From positions 62,001-126,000 of the forward strand of contig NZ_JARHTQ010000017.1 of assembly GCF_029223525.1 (NCBI RefSeq): 64,000 nucleotides of DNA, written 5' to 3'. Under the pieces are notes generated by a model. It did no database searches. It saw only the letters and a list, made by a program, of their open reading frames with translations, and was not told where the DNA came from. The DNA is from Streptantibioticus ferralitis (GTDB lineage: Bacteria > Actinomycetota > Actinomycetes > Streptomycetales > Streptomycetaceae). Below, one piece after another: positions 35,854-44,354 of the stretch (position 1 is its first letter; each line of letters starts with the position of its first letter). Made by a program: the position numbers and the translations under genes.

Positions 35854-36399
35854 CTATCGGGCGGCGAGCCGGAAGCCGATCCGGCCGAACGTCACCAGGT
35901 CGCCGGGGCGTACCGTGGCGGCGCCGGTCAGCCGCTGTCCGTTGATCCAGGTGCCGTTCATCGACCCGAGGTCACGCAGCACCCAGACGTCCCCCTCGCG
36001 GCGCAGTTCGGCGTGTATCCGGGACACCGAGTCATCGCCTATCCGCAGTCCCGAGGCGTGGTCCCGGCCGATCCGCAGCGGAAACGGGCCAGGTTCCGGC
36101 AGCATCAGCTTCGGCAGCCGCTCGGCCCACCATGCCTTTCGCAGCCGCACGGTGAAGGCGGAGGCGGTGCTGACGACGCCGGTCGCCCAGCGCGTCATCC
36201 GGCCGCCGGTCGGCAGGTCGGCGACGAGGGCGTCGAGTTCGTCGCGGCCGCGCGCGGCGATGGCGAGTTCCATCCGCTGCAGGAACGTGTCGTGGGACAG
36301 CCGTCCGCGGACGGCGTTCTCCTTAAGCACCTCGATGGCGGCGTCCCGGTCGGCGTCCGAAGGCCGGTCGGGTCGCGTCTGGAACTCATATGACGTCAC
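35854..36399 (-). CDS. DUF1707 and FHA domain protein
   Basis: Predicted phosphothreonine-binding protein of 181 residues. An N-terminal DUF1707 segment (DRDAAIEVLKENAVRGRLS, ELDALVADLPTGG) is joined through a basic region to a C-terminal FHA domain with RIGRDHASGLRIGDDSVSRIH (Arg and the SRIH signature) and LGSMNGTWING. It is likely to read Ser/Thr-kinase signals. I use the GTG at 36399, which starts a protein matching DUF1707 from residue 1 and sits 7 nt after GACAAT (leaderless). It is inserted on the opposite strand between treY and treZ. Confidence 0.87.
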   Translation of the reverse strand: MTSYEFQTRPDRPSDADRDAAIEVLKENAVRGRLSHDTFLQRMELAIAARGRDELDALVADLPTGGRMTRWATGVVSTASAFTVRLRKAWWAERLPKLMLPEPGPFPLRIGRDHASGLRIGDDSVSRIHAELRREGDVWVLRDLGSMNGTWINGQRLTGAATVRPGDLVTFGRIGFRLAAR

Positions 36400-36406
36400 A
36401 GAGGGG

Positions 36407-36412
36407 ATTGTC
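36407..36412 (-). promoter_or_regulatory. -10 element of a probable leaderless promoter (FHA gene)
   Basis: GACAAT on the minus strand ends seven bases before GTG 36399. Confidence 0.4.
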
Positions 36413-36639
36413 CGGTCATCGCCACGGGGTGTCCAGCGGGTACGTACCAGTGGGTAGCGGCCGCGCGGGCCACTGGCCGGTGCGCGGCGCAGGCCGCCGA
36501 ACTCGCGCCCCGCCCCCTCGACTTCGACGTCGCGCCGGAACGCGCCGGAGCGGGACAGGACAGCCGTGCGCTGCGATGCGCGGCCGTCCGCGGGGTACAT
36601 ACCGTCACGACCGCTCGCGCGCCGGCAGGGAGGACGACG

Positions 36640-38382
36640 GTGGGATACGAGGTGTGGGCACCGCAGGCCCGGCACGTCGCGGTACGCGTCGCGGGCGAGG
36701 ACCATCCCCTGCGGTCGGATCCGGCGCGCCCCGGCTGGTGGCTGGCGGACGGCGCGAGCGCGCCGCCGTACGAGGACGGCATCCAGTACGCGTACGTCCT
36801 GGACGGCGGCGATCCGCTGCCCGACCCTCGGTCGCGTCGCCAGCCGGACGGGCTGGACGGCCCGAGCGCGGTCATAGACCACTCCCGCCACACCTGGCGG
36901 TACCCATGGCACGGCAGACCGCTGCCGGGAGCCGTCCTGTACGAACTACACATCGGCACCTTCACCCCCGAGGGCACCTTCGACGCCGCCGCGCGGCGGC
37001 TGGGCCACCTGGCCGCGCTCGGGGTCAGCCACGTCGAGCTGATGCCGGTGTGCCCCTTTCCCGGCAGACACGGCTGGGGGTACGACGGCGTGGCGCTGTG
37101 GGCGGTCCACGAGCCGTACGGCGGCCCTGAGGGGCTTAAGAGCTTTGTCGACACTGCGCATGCGCACGGCCTGGGGGTGGTGCTGGACGTCGTACACAAC
37201 CACGTCGGACCGTCCGGCGACCATCTGCGGAGCTTCGGGCCGTACCTCACCGACCGGCACCAGACGCCCTGGGGAGCGGCGGTCAACCTCGACGCGCCCT
37301 GGTCCGACGAGGTCCGCGGCTTCCTGATCGGCAGCGCGCTCGCCTGGCTGCGGGACTACCGGCTGGACGGACTGCGGCTGGACGCCGTGCACGCCCTCGC
37401 CGACACCAGGGCGCTGCCGTTCCTGGAGGAACTGTCGGCCGCGGTCGACGCGTTGGCGGCCGAGACCGGACAGCCGCTGTTCCTGATCGCCGAATCCGAT
37501 CTGAACGACCCGCGCACCACCGCGCCCCGCGAGGCGGGCGGACTCGGCCTGCACGCGCAGTGGAGCGACGACTTCCACCACGCCCTGCACACCGCGCTGA
37601 CCGGTGAGTCCCAGGGCTACTACGCGGACTTCGCGCGGGCGCCGCTGGCGGCGCTGGCCAAGACACTGACCGGTGTGTGGTTCCACGACGGCACGTACTC
37701 GTCGTTCAGGGGCCGCGCCCACGGCCGCCCGCTCCCCGGCACCGTGCCCGCCCACCGCTTTCTCGGCTACGCCCAGACCCACGACCAGATCGGCAACCGG
37801 GCCACCGGAGATCGGCTGACGGTGCGCCAGCTGGCGCTGGCCGCCGCGCTGGTGCTGACCGCGCCGTTCACCCCCATGTTGTTCATGGGCGAGGAGTGGG
37901 GCGCGAGCACACCGTGGCAGTTCTTCACCGACCACACCGATCCGGAACTCGCCGCGGCGGTACGCAGCGGGCGCCGCAGGGAGTTCGCCGCGTACGGCTG
38001 GGCCGAGTCGCGGATCCCGGACCCACAGGACCCGGCGACCCGGGCGCGCTCCTGTCTGGACTGGTCGGAGCCGGACCGGGAGCCGCACGCGGGACTGCTG
38101 CGCTGGTACCGCACGCTGATCGCGCTGCGCACGGCCGCGCCCGAGCCGGCCGCACCCGATCTGGCGGCGACCCGGGTCAGCTTCGACGAGGACGCCCGCT
38201 GGATCCTGGTGCGCCGTGGCACGCTGTGCACCGCGGTGAACTTCGCCGACCAGCCGTGCGCGCTTCCGCTGTCCGGCCACCGTGTCCTGGCCGCCTGGAG
38301 CGAACTCCCCGACACCGGCGGCCAGTTGGTCCTGCCCGCCGAATCGGCGGCGGTACTGCGCGAAGGCACACCGCGGGGGTGA
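36640..38382 (+). CDS. treZ: Malto-oligosyltrehalose trehalohydrolase
   Basis: GH13 enzyme of 580 residues that releases trehalose from maltooligosyl trehalose made by TreY. An N-terminal CBM48-like domain starts at once (GYEVWAPQARHVAVRVAG). The barrel has VLDVVHNHVGPSGDH, DGLRLDAVHAL (nucleophile Asp), FLIAESDLNDPR (acid Glu) and AQTHDQIGNRATGDRL. GTG 36640 follows GGGAGG. The C-terminal beta domain ends near 38382. It is separated from treY by a convergent DUF402/FHA pair, so it has its own promoter somewhere in 36413-36630, where I see no clear hexamers. Confidence 0.95.
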   Translation: MGYEVWAPQARHVAVRVAGEDHPLRSDPARPGWWLADGASAPPYEDGIQYAYVLDGGDPLPDPRSRRQPDGLDGPSAVIDHSRHTWRYPWHGRPLPGAVLYELHIGTFTPEGTFDAAARRLGHLAALGVSHVELMPVCPFPGRHGWGYDGVALWAVHEPYGGPEGLKSFVDTAHAHGLGVVLDVVHNHVGPSGDHLRSFGPYLTDRHQTPWGAAVNLDAPWSDEVRGFLIGSALAWLRDYRLDGLRLDAVHALADTRALPFLEELSAAVDALAAETGQPLFLIAESDLNDPRTTAPREAGGLGLHAQWSDDFHHALHTALTGESQGYYADFARAPLAALAKTLTGVWFHDGTYSSFRGRAHGRPLPGTVPAHRFLGYAQTHDQIGNRATGDRLTVRQLALAAALVLTAPFTPMLFMGEEWGASTPWQFFTDHTDPELAAAVRSGRRREFAAYGWAESRIPDPQDPATRARSCLDWSEPDREPHAGLLRWYRTLIALRTAAPEPAAPDLAATRVSFDEDARWILVRRGTLCTAVNFADQPCALPLSGHRVLAAWSELPDTGGQLVLPAESAAVLREGTPRG

Positions 38383-38412
38383 TGCCTCGCTGGGGCGGGG
38401 TTGATCCGGTCA

Positions 38413-38432
38413 CGGCGGGTGCGATGCCGCCG
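38413..38432. terminator. Weak hairpin between treZ and zapE
   Basis: CGGCGG gtgcgatg CCGCCG, 6 bp, in the convergent gap. It is the only stem I can find there. Confidence 0.3.
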
Positions 38433-38468
38433 GTCGGCGTCGTCGTGCTCTGGAACCGCCGGACAGGC

Positions 38469-39587
38469 CTACGCGCGGCGTGAACCGGCGTCGCGGGCGA
38501 GGGCGGTGAGCCGGGATATCGCCCGGAAGTACTTCTTGCGGTAGCCGCCCGCCAGCATCTCCTCGCTGAATATCCGGTCGAACGGGGTGCCGGAGGCCAT
38601 CACCGGGACCTCCCGGTCGTAGAGCCGGTCGGCGAGTACCACCAGCCGTAGCGCGGTGGCCTGGTCGGTGACCGGGACGACCCCGCGCAGGAAGACCGCG
38701 CCGACGCCGTCGCACAGCGCCCCGTAACGGCTGGGGTGCACACGCGACAGATGCCCGAGCAGCGAGCCGAAGTCGTCGAGGGACGCGTGCGGTGTCGCGT
38801 ACGCGGCCTCGGTGACCTCCTCGTCGGAGTACGGCGGCGGGGCCTGCGGCAGCCCGCGGTGCCGGTAGTCCTCACCGTCGATCCGCTGCGCCTGGAAGCG
38901 GGCGGACAGGCCCTGGATCTCGCGCATGAAGTCGGAGGCGGCGAACCGCCCCTCGCCGAGCTTGCCGGGCAGCGTGTTGGAGGTGGCGGCCAGCTTGACG
39001 CCCGCGTCGGCCAGCTTGCCCAGCAAGGTGGAGACCAGAACGGTGTCACCGGGGTCGTCCAGCTCGAACTCGTCGATGCACAGCAGGCGGTGGCCGCTGA
39101 GCGCGGTCACGGCCTGCTGGAAGCCGAGGGCGCCGACGAGGTTGGTCAGCTCGACGAACGTGCCGAACGCCTTCCGCTCTCGCGGCGCGGGGGCGGCGTG
39201 CCAGAGCGAGGCCAGCAGGTGCGTCTTGCCGACGCCGTATCCGCCGTCCAGGTAGACACCGCTGGGCCCGGTGGACGGGGCCGCCTCACGCCCTCGCCGG
39301 AACCACCGCTTCTTGCCCCCGGCCGCGGTCGCGTCCCCGCCGAGGGTGCCGGCGAACCCGCTGAGCACGTTCACCGCCTGGGCCTGACTGGGCTGGTTCG
39401 GGTCCGGCAGGTAGTTCTCGAACCGTACGGAGTCGAACCGCGGCGGCGGCACCATCTCGGCGACCAGCCGGTCAGCCGGGACATGCGGCGCACGCTCGCA
39501 CAGCGACGCGGGAACGTCGCCGGACACGTCGGCTATGGAAGGCGAACCGGAGTGCCGCGATTCGGCAGCGGAGGCGGGAGAGGACAC
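38469..39587 (-). CDS. zapE: AFG1/ZapE-like ATPase
   Basis: P-loop ATPase of 372 residues, related to cell-division factor ZapE and mitochondrial AFG1. Walker A is GGYGVGKTHLL, Walker B LLCIDEFELDD, and the family segment AFGTFVELTNLVGALGF lies between. The C-terminal VVLADRLYDREVPVMASG and FSEEMLAGGYRKKYFRAISR stretches are also typical. I start it at GTG 39587: TACGCT lies eight bases upstream and no ribosome-binding site is visible, whereas the TTG at 39596 would lie inside the promoter. It probably destabilises FtsZ polymers or handles protein quality; the target in this organism is unknown. Confidence 0.88.
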   Translation of the reverse strand: MSSPASAAESRHSGSPSIADVSGDVPASLCERAPHVPADRLVAEMVPPPRFDSVRFENYLPDPNQPSQAQAVNVLSGFAGTLGGDATAAGGKKRWFRRGREAAPSTGPSGVYLDGGYGVGKTHLLASLWHAAPAPRERKAFGTFVELTNLVGALGFQQAVTALSGHRLLCIDEFELDDPGDTVLVSTLLGKLADAGVKLAATSNTLPGKLGEGRFAASDFMREIQGLSARFQAQRIDGEDYRHRGLPQAPPPYSDEEVTEAAYATPHASLDDFGSLLGHLSRVHPSRYGALCDGVGAVFLRGVVPVTDQATALRLVVLADRLYDREVPVMASGTPFDRIFSEEMLAGGYRKKYFRAISRLTALARDAGSRRA

Positions 39588-39595
39588 AGCCCCCA

Positions 39596-39601
39596 AGCGT
39601 A
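39596..39601 (-). promoter_or_regulatory. -10 element of a probable leaderless promoter (zapE)
   Basis: TACGCT on the minus strand, eight bases before GTG 39587. Confidence 0.4.
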
Positions 39602-39679
39602 TCGGCCACCGCGCCGACGCGTCGCCGGGCTCCCCAGGGCGGGCGCCGCACGCCCTGGGCCGGTTCCACCGGGTGCGCC

Positions 39680-39760
39680 CGCCGCAAGCGGCTTCGCCCG
39701 CTTGTCCTCAAGCGCCGGTCCTGAAGCGCCGGACGGGCTGATTTCAGCAGCCGGGGCGGT
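39680..39760. repeat. Streptomycete-type intergenic inverted repeat
   Basis: Contains two mutually exclusive hairpins, CAAGCGG cttcgc CCGCTTG (39685-39704) and CGCTTG tcct CAAGCG (39699-39714), then a direct repeat of AAGCGCCGG and the string cgccggacgggctgattt. Strings of this kind recur between genes in streptomycete genomes (from memory). It lies between divergent genes, so a terminator role is unlikely. Confidence 0.5.
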
Positions 39761-39787
39761 CCCCGGAGTGCCGCACCCGGCGCATGC

Positions 39788-39793
39788 CAGACT
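39788..39793 (+). promoter_or_regulatory. -10 element of a probable leaderless promoter (RibD-like reductase)
   Basis: CAGACT ends six bases before ATG 39800. Confidence 0.45.
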
Positions 39794-39799
39794 TCCGGC

Positions 39800-40573
39800 A
39801 TGCGCCGCTTGTACCCCGTGCCCACGGCCGACGAGGCCGCCCGTGAGACGTTCGACACCCTTGACGCGCTGGCCGATGCCTACGCCTATCCGGCGCCCCG
39901 CGCCGAGGGCGCGGCCTGGCTGCGGGGGAACATGGTCGCCTCGCTGGACGGGGCGGCGCGGCACGACGGCCGTTCCCAGTCGCTGTCCTCGGCCGCCGAC
40001 ATGCGAATCTTCGGCGTACTGCGAGGGCTGGCGGACGCCGTGGTGGTCGGTGCGGAGACGGTGCGGCAGGAGGGCTACCGACCGGCGAAGGCCAGGGACG
40101 CCTTCGCCGAGCGGCGCGCGGCGCTCGGGCAGCCGATCGCGCCGCTGATCGCGGTGGTGAGCGCCAGGCTGGATCTGGACTTCTCCCTTCCGCTGTTCAC
40201 CGAACCGCTGGTACCGACCCTGGTGGTGACCGGCGCCCAGGCGGACCCGGCCAGGGTGCGCGCCGCGCAGGCCTCCGGCGCTGAGGTGGTCGTCGCCGGG
40301 CAGGGCGTACGGGTCGACCCGGCCGAGGTGGTGAGCGCGCTGGCCGGTCGCGGTCTGACCCGGCTGCTGACCGAGGGCGGACCGCGGCTGCTGGCGCAGT
40401 TCGCGGCGGCCGGGGCCCTGGACGAGCTGTGCCTGTCGATCGCGCCGCTGATCGCCGCCGGTACCGCACCGCGGATCATGGACGGTCCGGGCCTGGCGGT
40501 ACCGGAACGCTTCACCCCGTCGGCCATCTTGGAGGAGGACGGTTTCCTCTTCACCCGCTACGTCCGGGCCTGA
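39800..40573 (+). CDS. Pyrimidine-reductase family protein (RibD C-terminal domain)
   Basis: Stand-alone reductase domain of 257 residues, related to the NADPH-dependent RibD C-terminal half that reduces a riboflavin-pathway pyrimidine and to dihydrofolate reductase. It shows RGNMVASLDGAA near 45, ADMRIFGVLRGLADAVVVGAETV (motif in two parts), LLTEGGPRLLAQF and DELCLSIAPLIAAG. There is no deaminase domain, so it is a monofunctional paralogue whose substrate is not certain. No ribosome-binding site; leaderless start predicted. Confidence 0.85.
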   Translation: MRRLYPVPTADEAARETFDTLDALADAYAYPAPRAEGAAWLRGNMVASLDGAARHDGRSQSLSSAADMRIFGVLRGLADAVVVGAETVRQEGYRPAKARDAFAERRAALGQPIAPLIAVVSARLDLDFSLPLFTEPLVPTLVVTGAQADPARVRAAQASGAEVVVAGQGVRVDPAEVVSALAGRGLTRLLTEGGPRLLAQFAAAGALDELCLSIAPLIAAGTAPRIMDGPGLAVPERFTPSAILEEDGFLFTRYVRA

Positions 40574-40741
40574 CCGCCGTTGTCTCTGGCAACACCCGTG
40601 GACACCCGTCCGAGCACCCCTACGGAATGGCTTGTTCCGTTTTTGTCCCCCGAGAGGGAGTATCCAGCGCGCCCTCACAGGGAGTCGGGGCAGGATGGTT
40701 TCTGTGGGGACCAGTGGCCCGCGAGAAAGAAGGACGAGTCC

Positions 40742-41209
40742 GTGATCACGACCGTACTCATGATCGAGAAGCCGCTCGCCCCTGTCGACGTGCAGCTTGT
40801 CACCACCCTGCACGCCGACGAGCCCGTCTCCTTCGTGGTCCTGATGCAGCCGCGCGGCGACCAGGAACGACTGCTGCGCGCACTGGACGATGTGGCCTTG
40901 GGCGAACTGCACGATGCGGCACACGAGGACGAGGTACCGGAAGGCGAGCAGGCCCTCGAACCCGCGGCGCAGGCCCTCGAACACAGCCTGCGGGAGCTGC
41001 GCAGGACCGGAGCGCAGGCGGTCGGCGAGATCGTCGAGGAGCATCCGCTCGTCCTTTTGCGCTCCGTCGTCGAGAAGACCAACGCCGACGAGGTGATCGT
41101 GCTCACCGCCCCGCACCTGGTGGAAGAGTTCTTCCACCGCGACTGGGCCTCCCGCGCCCGCCACACGGTAGGCGTGCCCGTACTGAAGCTGTACGCGCAC
41201 AACGAGTGA
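40742..41209 (+). CDS. Conserved actinobacterial hypothetical protein
   Basis: Protein of 155 residues with an alternating beta-alpha layout similar to a universal-stress fold: VLMIEKPLAPVDVQLVTTL, SFVVLMQPRGDQERLLRAL, an acidic middle (AAHEDEVPEGEQ), then DEVIVLTAPHLVEEFFHRDW and GVPVLKLYAH. I recall near relatives in streptomycetes, sometimes labelled indole-3-glycerol-phosphate synthase, but no TrpC motifs are visible here, so I do not use that name. GTG 40742 follows AAGGA. It sits 77 bp before murC on the same strand. Confidence 0.75.
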   Translation: MITTVLMIEKPLAPVDVQLVTTLHADEPVSFVVLMQPRGDQERLLRALDDVALGELHDAAHEDEVPEGEQALEPAAQALEHSLRELRRTGAQAVGEIVEEHPLVLLRSVVEKTNADEVIVLTAPHLVEEFFHRDWASRARHTVGVPVLKLYAHNE

Positions 41210-41286
41210 TCCGGAACTGCGCGGCCGGAGCCAAGTGCGACAATCACGGCCGAGGAGTTTCAGCCGTCACCGAAGGAGACCCGCGT

Positions 41287-42690
41287 ATGGCACCCGCCGT
41301 CCCCACTGCCATGGCCCGACCGCACTTCATCGGTATCGGCGGCGCCGGGATGTCGGGCATCGCCAAGATCCTCGCGACGCGCGGCGCGCGGGTCGCGGGC
41401 AGCGACGCGAAGGACTCCGAGACGGCCGCGGCCCTGCGGGCGCTCGGCGCCATGGTGCACATCGGCCACGCCGCGGCGCACCTCGCGGACGACGCCACCT
41501 GCGTGGTGGTCTCCAGCGCCATCCGTGATGACAACCCGGAGCTGGCGGCCGCCCGCGAACGCGGTGTTCCGGTCGTGCACCGCTCCGACGCGCTGGCCGC
41601 GCTGATGACGGACACCCGCGCGATCGCCGTGGCCGGTACGCACGGAAAGACCACCACCACCTCGATGCTGGCGGTCAGCCTCAGTACCCTGGGCCTCGAC
41701 CCCTCGTACGCCATCGGCGGCGACCTGGACGTGCCCGGCTCCAACGCGCGGCACGGCGGCGGTGAGATCTTCGTGGCCGAGGCCGACGAGAGCGACCGCA
41801 GCTTCCACAAGTACGCGCCCGAGGTGGCGATCGTGCTCAACGTGGAACTGGACCACCACGCCAACTACGCCTCGATGGACGAGATCTACGAGTCCTTCGA
41901 GACCTTCGCGGACCGCACCGTGCCCGGCGGCACCCTTGTGATCGCCGCCGACCACGCGGGCGCCCGCGAGCTGACCTCGCGACTGCGTGGCCGCGAGGAC
42001 CTGCGGATCGTCACCTACGGCGAGGCGGCCGACGCCGACGTGCGGATCGTGGGCATCGCCCCGCACGGTCTGACCAGCGAGGTCACCGTCCTGTTGGGCG
42101 GCGACCAACTGACCTTCACCGTCTCCGTGCCCGGCCGCCACTACGCGCACAACGCCGTCGCCGCGCTCACCGCCGGTACCGCGCTCGGCATCCCGGCCGC
42201 CGAGCTCGCACCGGCGCTGGCCTCCTACACCGGGGTCAAGCGCCGCCTCCAGCTCAAGGGCAGCGCCGCCGGGGTACAGGTCATCGACTCCTACGCGCAC
42301 CACCCCACCGAGATCGCGGCCGACCTCGAAGCGATCCGCGGCAGCGCGGCCGACGGCCGGGTCCTGGTGGTATTCCAACCCCATCTGTTCAGCCGCACCC
42401 AGCAGCTGGCGACCGAGATGGGCGAGGCACTCGCGCTCGCCGACGCCTCCGTCGTCCTGGACATCTACCCGGCCCGCGAGGACCCGATCCCCGGCGTCAC
42501 CAGCGCGCTCATCATCGACGCGGCCACCGCGAAGGGCGCCGACACCACCGCGGAGCACGACAAGAACGCCGTCCCGGACCGGATCGCCGGAATGGCCAAG
42601 CCAGGTGATCTCGTTCTCACCATGGGGGCGGGCGACGTGACCGAACTCGGTCCGAAGATCCTGTCCGCCCTTGCCACCGTGGAGAGCTGA
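41287..42690 (+). CDS. murC: UDP-N-acetylmuramate-L-alanine ligase
   Basis: Cytoplasmic Mur ligase of 467 residues that adds the first amino acid of the peptidoglycan stem peptide. It has the N-terminal UDP-binding IGIGGAGMSGIAKIL, ATP loop AGTHGKTTTTSM, LNVELDHHANY and the C-terminal YAHHPTEIAADLEA. AAGGAG precedes the ATG. As usual in streptomycetes (from memory) murC lies outside the division/cell-wall cluster. msrB follows 10 bp later, probably in the same transcript. Confidence 0.96.
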   Translation: MAPAVPTAMARPHFIGIGGAGMSGIAKILATRGARVAGSDAKDSETAAALRALGAMVHIGHAAAHLADDATCVVVSSAIRDDNPELAAARERGVPVVHRSDALAALMTDTRAIAVAGTHGKTTTTSMLAVSLSTLGLDPSYAIGGDLDVPGSNARHGGGEIFVAEADESDRSFHKYAPEVAIVLNVELDHHANYASMDEIYESFETFADRTVPGGTLVIAADHAGARELTSRLRGREDLRIVTYGEAADADVRIVGIAPHGLTSEVTVLLGGDQLTFTVSVPGRHYAHNAVAALTAGTALGIPAAELAPALASYTGVKRRLQLKGSAAGVQVIDSYAHHPTEIAADLEAIRGSAADGRVLVVFQPHLFSRTQQLATEMGEALALADASVVLDIYPAREDPIPGVTSALIIDAATAKGADTTAEHDKNAVPDRIAGMAKPGDLVLTMGAGDVTELGPKILSALATVES

Positions 42691-42700
42691 GGAGCGAGCG

Positions 42701-43108
42701 ATGCCGTACGAGGTCGAGAAGCCGGACGAGGAGTGGCGCGCGGAGCTGTCCCCCGCCGAGTACGCGGTGCTGCGCCAGGCGGGCACCGAGCCCGCCTTCA
42801 CCGGCGAGTACACCGACACCAAGACGCAGGGCGTGTACTCCTGCCGCGCCTGCGGGGCCGAACTCTTCCGTTCCGACACCAAGTTCGCCTCGCACTGCGG
42901 CTGGCCGTCCTTCTACGACCCGAAGGACAGCGACGCCGTCGAGCTGCTTCAGGACCGCTCCCACGGCATGGTGCGCACCGAGGTCCGCTGCGCCCGCTGC
43001 GGCTCGCACCTCGGCCATGTCTTCGAAGGCGAGGGCTACCCGACCCCGACCGACCAGCGGTACTGCATCAACTCGATCTCACTGCGGCTCGCCCCCGACG
43101 AGGGCTGA
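42701..43108 (+). CDS. msrB: Peptide-methionine (R)-S-oxide reductase
   Basis: Repairs oxidised methionine. Of 135 residues, the zinc cysteines are in CRACG and CARCG, the catalytic Cys is in QRYCINS near the C-terminus, and the other conserved cysteine is in SHCGWPSF. All family motifs are present. ATG 42701 follows GAGGAGCGAG. Its TGA is the first three bases of a terminator palindrome shared with the convergent GNAT gene. Confidence 0.96.
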   Translation: MPYEVEKPDEEWRAELSPAEYAVLRQAGTEPAFTGEYTDTKTQGVYSCRACGAELFRSDTKFASHCGWPSFYDPKDSDAVELLQDRSHGMVRTEVRCARCGSHLGHVFEGEGYPTPTDQRYCINSISLRLAPDEG

Positions 43109-43129
43109 CCCTCCCGCCGGGGAGGGTCA
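43106..43129. terminator. Bidirectional terminator containing both stop codons
   Basis: TGACCCTCCC gccg GGGAGGGTCA, a perfect 10-bp stem. The outermost triplets are the msrB TGA (43106-43108) and, on the other strand, the GNAT TGA (43127-43129). Confidence 0.75.
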
Positions 43130-43615
43130 CAGGCGTCGGTACATGATGTGCAGTCCGACATAGCCCTTGGTCGGGTGGTGGAAGCCCTCGGGCAGCGTGG
43201 TCATCACCTCGAAGCCCAGCGAGCGCCACAGCGCGACCGCCCGGGAGTTGGTCTCCACCACCGCGTTGAACTGCATCGCCCGATAGCCCTCGGCGCGCGC
43301 CCACTCCAACACGTGCTCGCCGAGGGCCCGGCCGACACCTCGGCCGGAGTGCCCGGGAGCGACCATGAAGCTCGCACCGGCGATGTGCGCGGCGCCGCCC
43401 ATGTGGTTCGGGTTCATCTTGGCCGTGCCGAGAACGGTCCCACCGTGGTCGACGGACACGACCGTACGGCCCGGGGGCTCCAGCAGCCACATGGCACGGG
43501 CCTGCTCCTCGGACAGGTCACGGGGGTAGGTGTAGGTCTCACCCGCCGCGACGATGTCCCGCATGAACGGCCAGATCTCGGGCCAGTCGGAGAGCGTCGC
43601 TTCCCTGATCAGCAT
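43127..43615 (-). CDS. GNAT-family N-acetyltransferase (phosphinothricin-acetyltransferase-like)
   Basis: Acetyltransferase of 162 residues. The N-terminus MLIREATLSDWPEIWPFM and the PxDL segment YPRDLSEEQA resemble the Pat/MddA branch, and the acetyl-CoA site is ASFMVAPGHSGRGVGRALGE (HSGRGVGRAL). The C-terminal strand NAVVETNSRAVALWRSLGF is also typical. The substrate could be a toxic amino-acid analogue or methionine derivative; this is not proven. ATG 43615 has no ribosome-binding site but lies six bases after CATGCT. Confidence 0.87.
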   Translation of the reverse strand: MLIREATLSDWPEIWPFMRDIVAAGETYTYPRDLSEEQARAMWLLEPPGRTVVSVDHGGTVLGTAKMNPNHMGGAAHIAGASFMVAPGHSGRGVGRALGEHVLEWARAEGYRAMQFNAVVETNSRAVALWRSLGFEVMTTLPEGFHHPTKGYVGLHIMYRRL

Positions 43616-43621
43616 GGGGAC

Positions 43622-43627
43622 AGCATG
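43622..43627 (-). promoter_or_regulatory. -10 element of a probable leaderless promoter (GNAT gene)
   Basis: CATGCT on the minus strand, six bases before ATG 43615; the same hexamer and spacing occur before the PTH2-like gene. Confidence 0.45.
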
Positions 43628-43688
43628 CTCCCCCGACCAGTTCGGCCGCCAACGCTTTGACGACCGGTGCCGAGGCCGCGCGCGGCGC

Positions 43689-44354
43689 TCACCGTCTGGC
43701 GGCCAGCCGGCAGCTGAACGCCGTGGCGGCGGCGCAGGCCACGACCGCGAGGGCGAGCGGGAGCACCGGCAGGTGCACCGCGCCGGTGCTCGATCCGCTG
43801 ACCAGGCCGCTGACCGCGGCGTTCGCCGGAGACCCCGAGGCGACCAGCAACAGCAACGCCGCCAGTGCGGTGACGGGTATCGGCCAGCCGGGGCGGCGCA
43901 GTACCGGCGGGTTGCACAGGGCGCCGACCGCGGTGCCGAGCAGGGCGCAGGCAAGGGTGGCCAGCAACCCGGCGGCCACGGCCGGTCCCATCGGCACCCG
44001 CAGTGTGTGGTTGTCGGTCTGCGGGTCGCTGATGGCGGCGACGATCAGCGACCCGACCGCGCCGAGGACCGCAGACGCGGTGAACGCCGTGACGGTACAG
44101 GCGAGTTGCACCCGGGTCGGACCCGCGGCGGCCTGGGTGATGGCACGGGCGGCGGGCGGCTCACCGGTCGCGCAGACCCGTACCAGCCACCCGGACACCG
44201 GGAGGATCGCGGCGGCCGTGACACCGAGGGAGTCCAGCACCGGCTGCCCCGACTGGATGCCGATGCCGATGATGACGCCGTAGAGCAGCAGCGGCGGAAG
44301 CCAGCGCTGTGATCGCAGCAGGAGCGCGGCCTGATAGCGCAGCAGGGCGGTCAT
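43689..44354 (-). CDS. ABC transporter membrane subunit
   Basis: Hydrophobic protein of 221 residues with about six helices (WLPPLLLYGVIIGIGIQSG, TASAVLGAVGSLIVAAIS, AAGLLATLACALLGTAVGAL and the C-terminal VLPLALAVVACAAATAF). It has no recognised signature and is identified mainly by context: its ATG overlaps the stop of the ABC ATPase by 4 bp. Together they look like a small export-type transporter. Substrate unknown. Confidence 0.75.
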   Translation of the reverse strand: MTALLRYQAALLLRSQRWLPPLLLYGVIIGIGIQSGQPVLDSLGVTAAAILPVSGWLVRVCATGEPPAARAITQAAAGPTRVQLACTVTAFTASAVLGAVGSLIVAAISDPQTDNHTLRVPMGPAVAAGLLATLACALLGTAVGALCNPPVLRRPGWPIPVTALAALLLLVASGSPANAAVSGLVSGSSTGAVHLPVLPLALAVVACAAATAFSCRLAARR

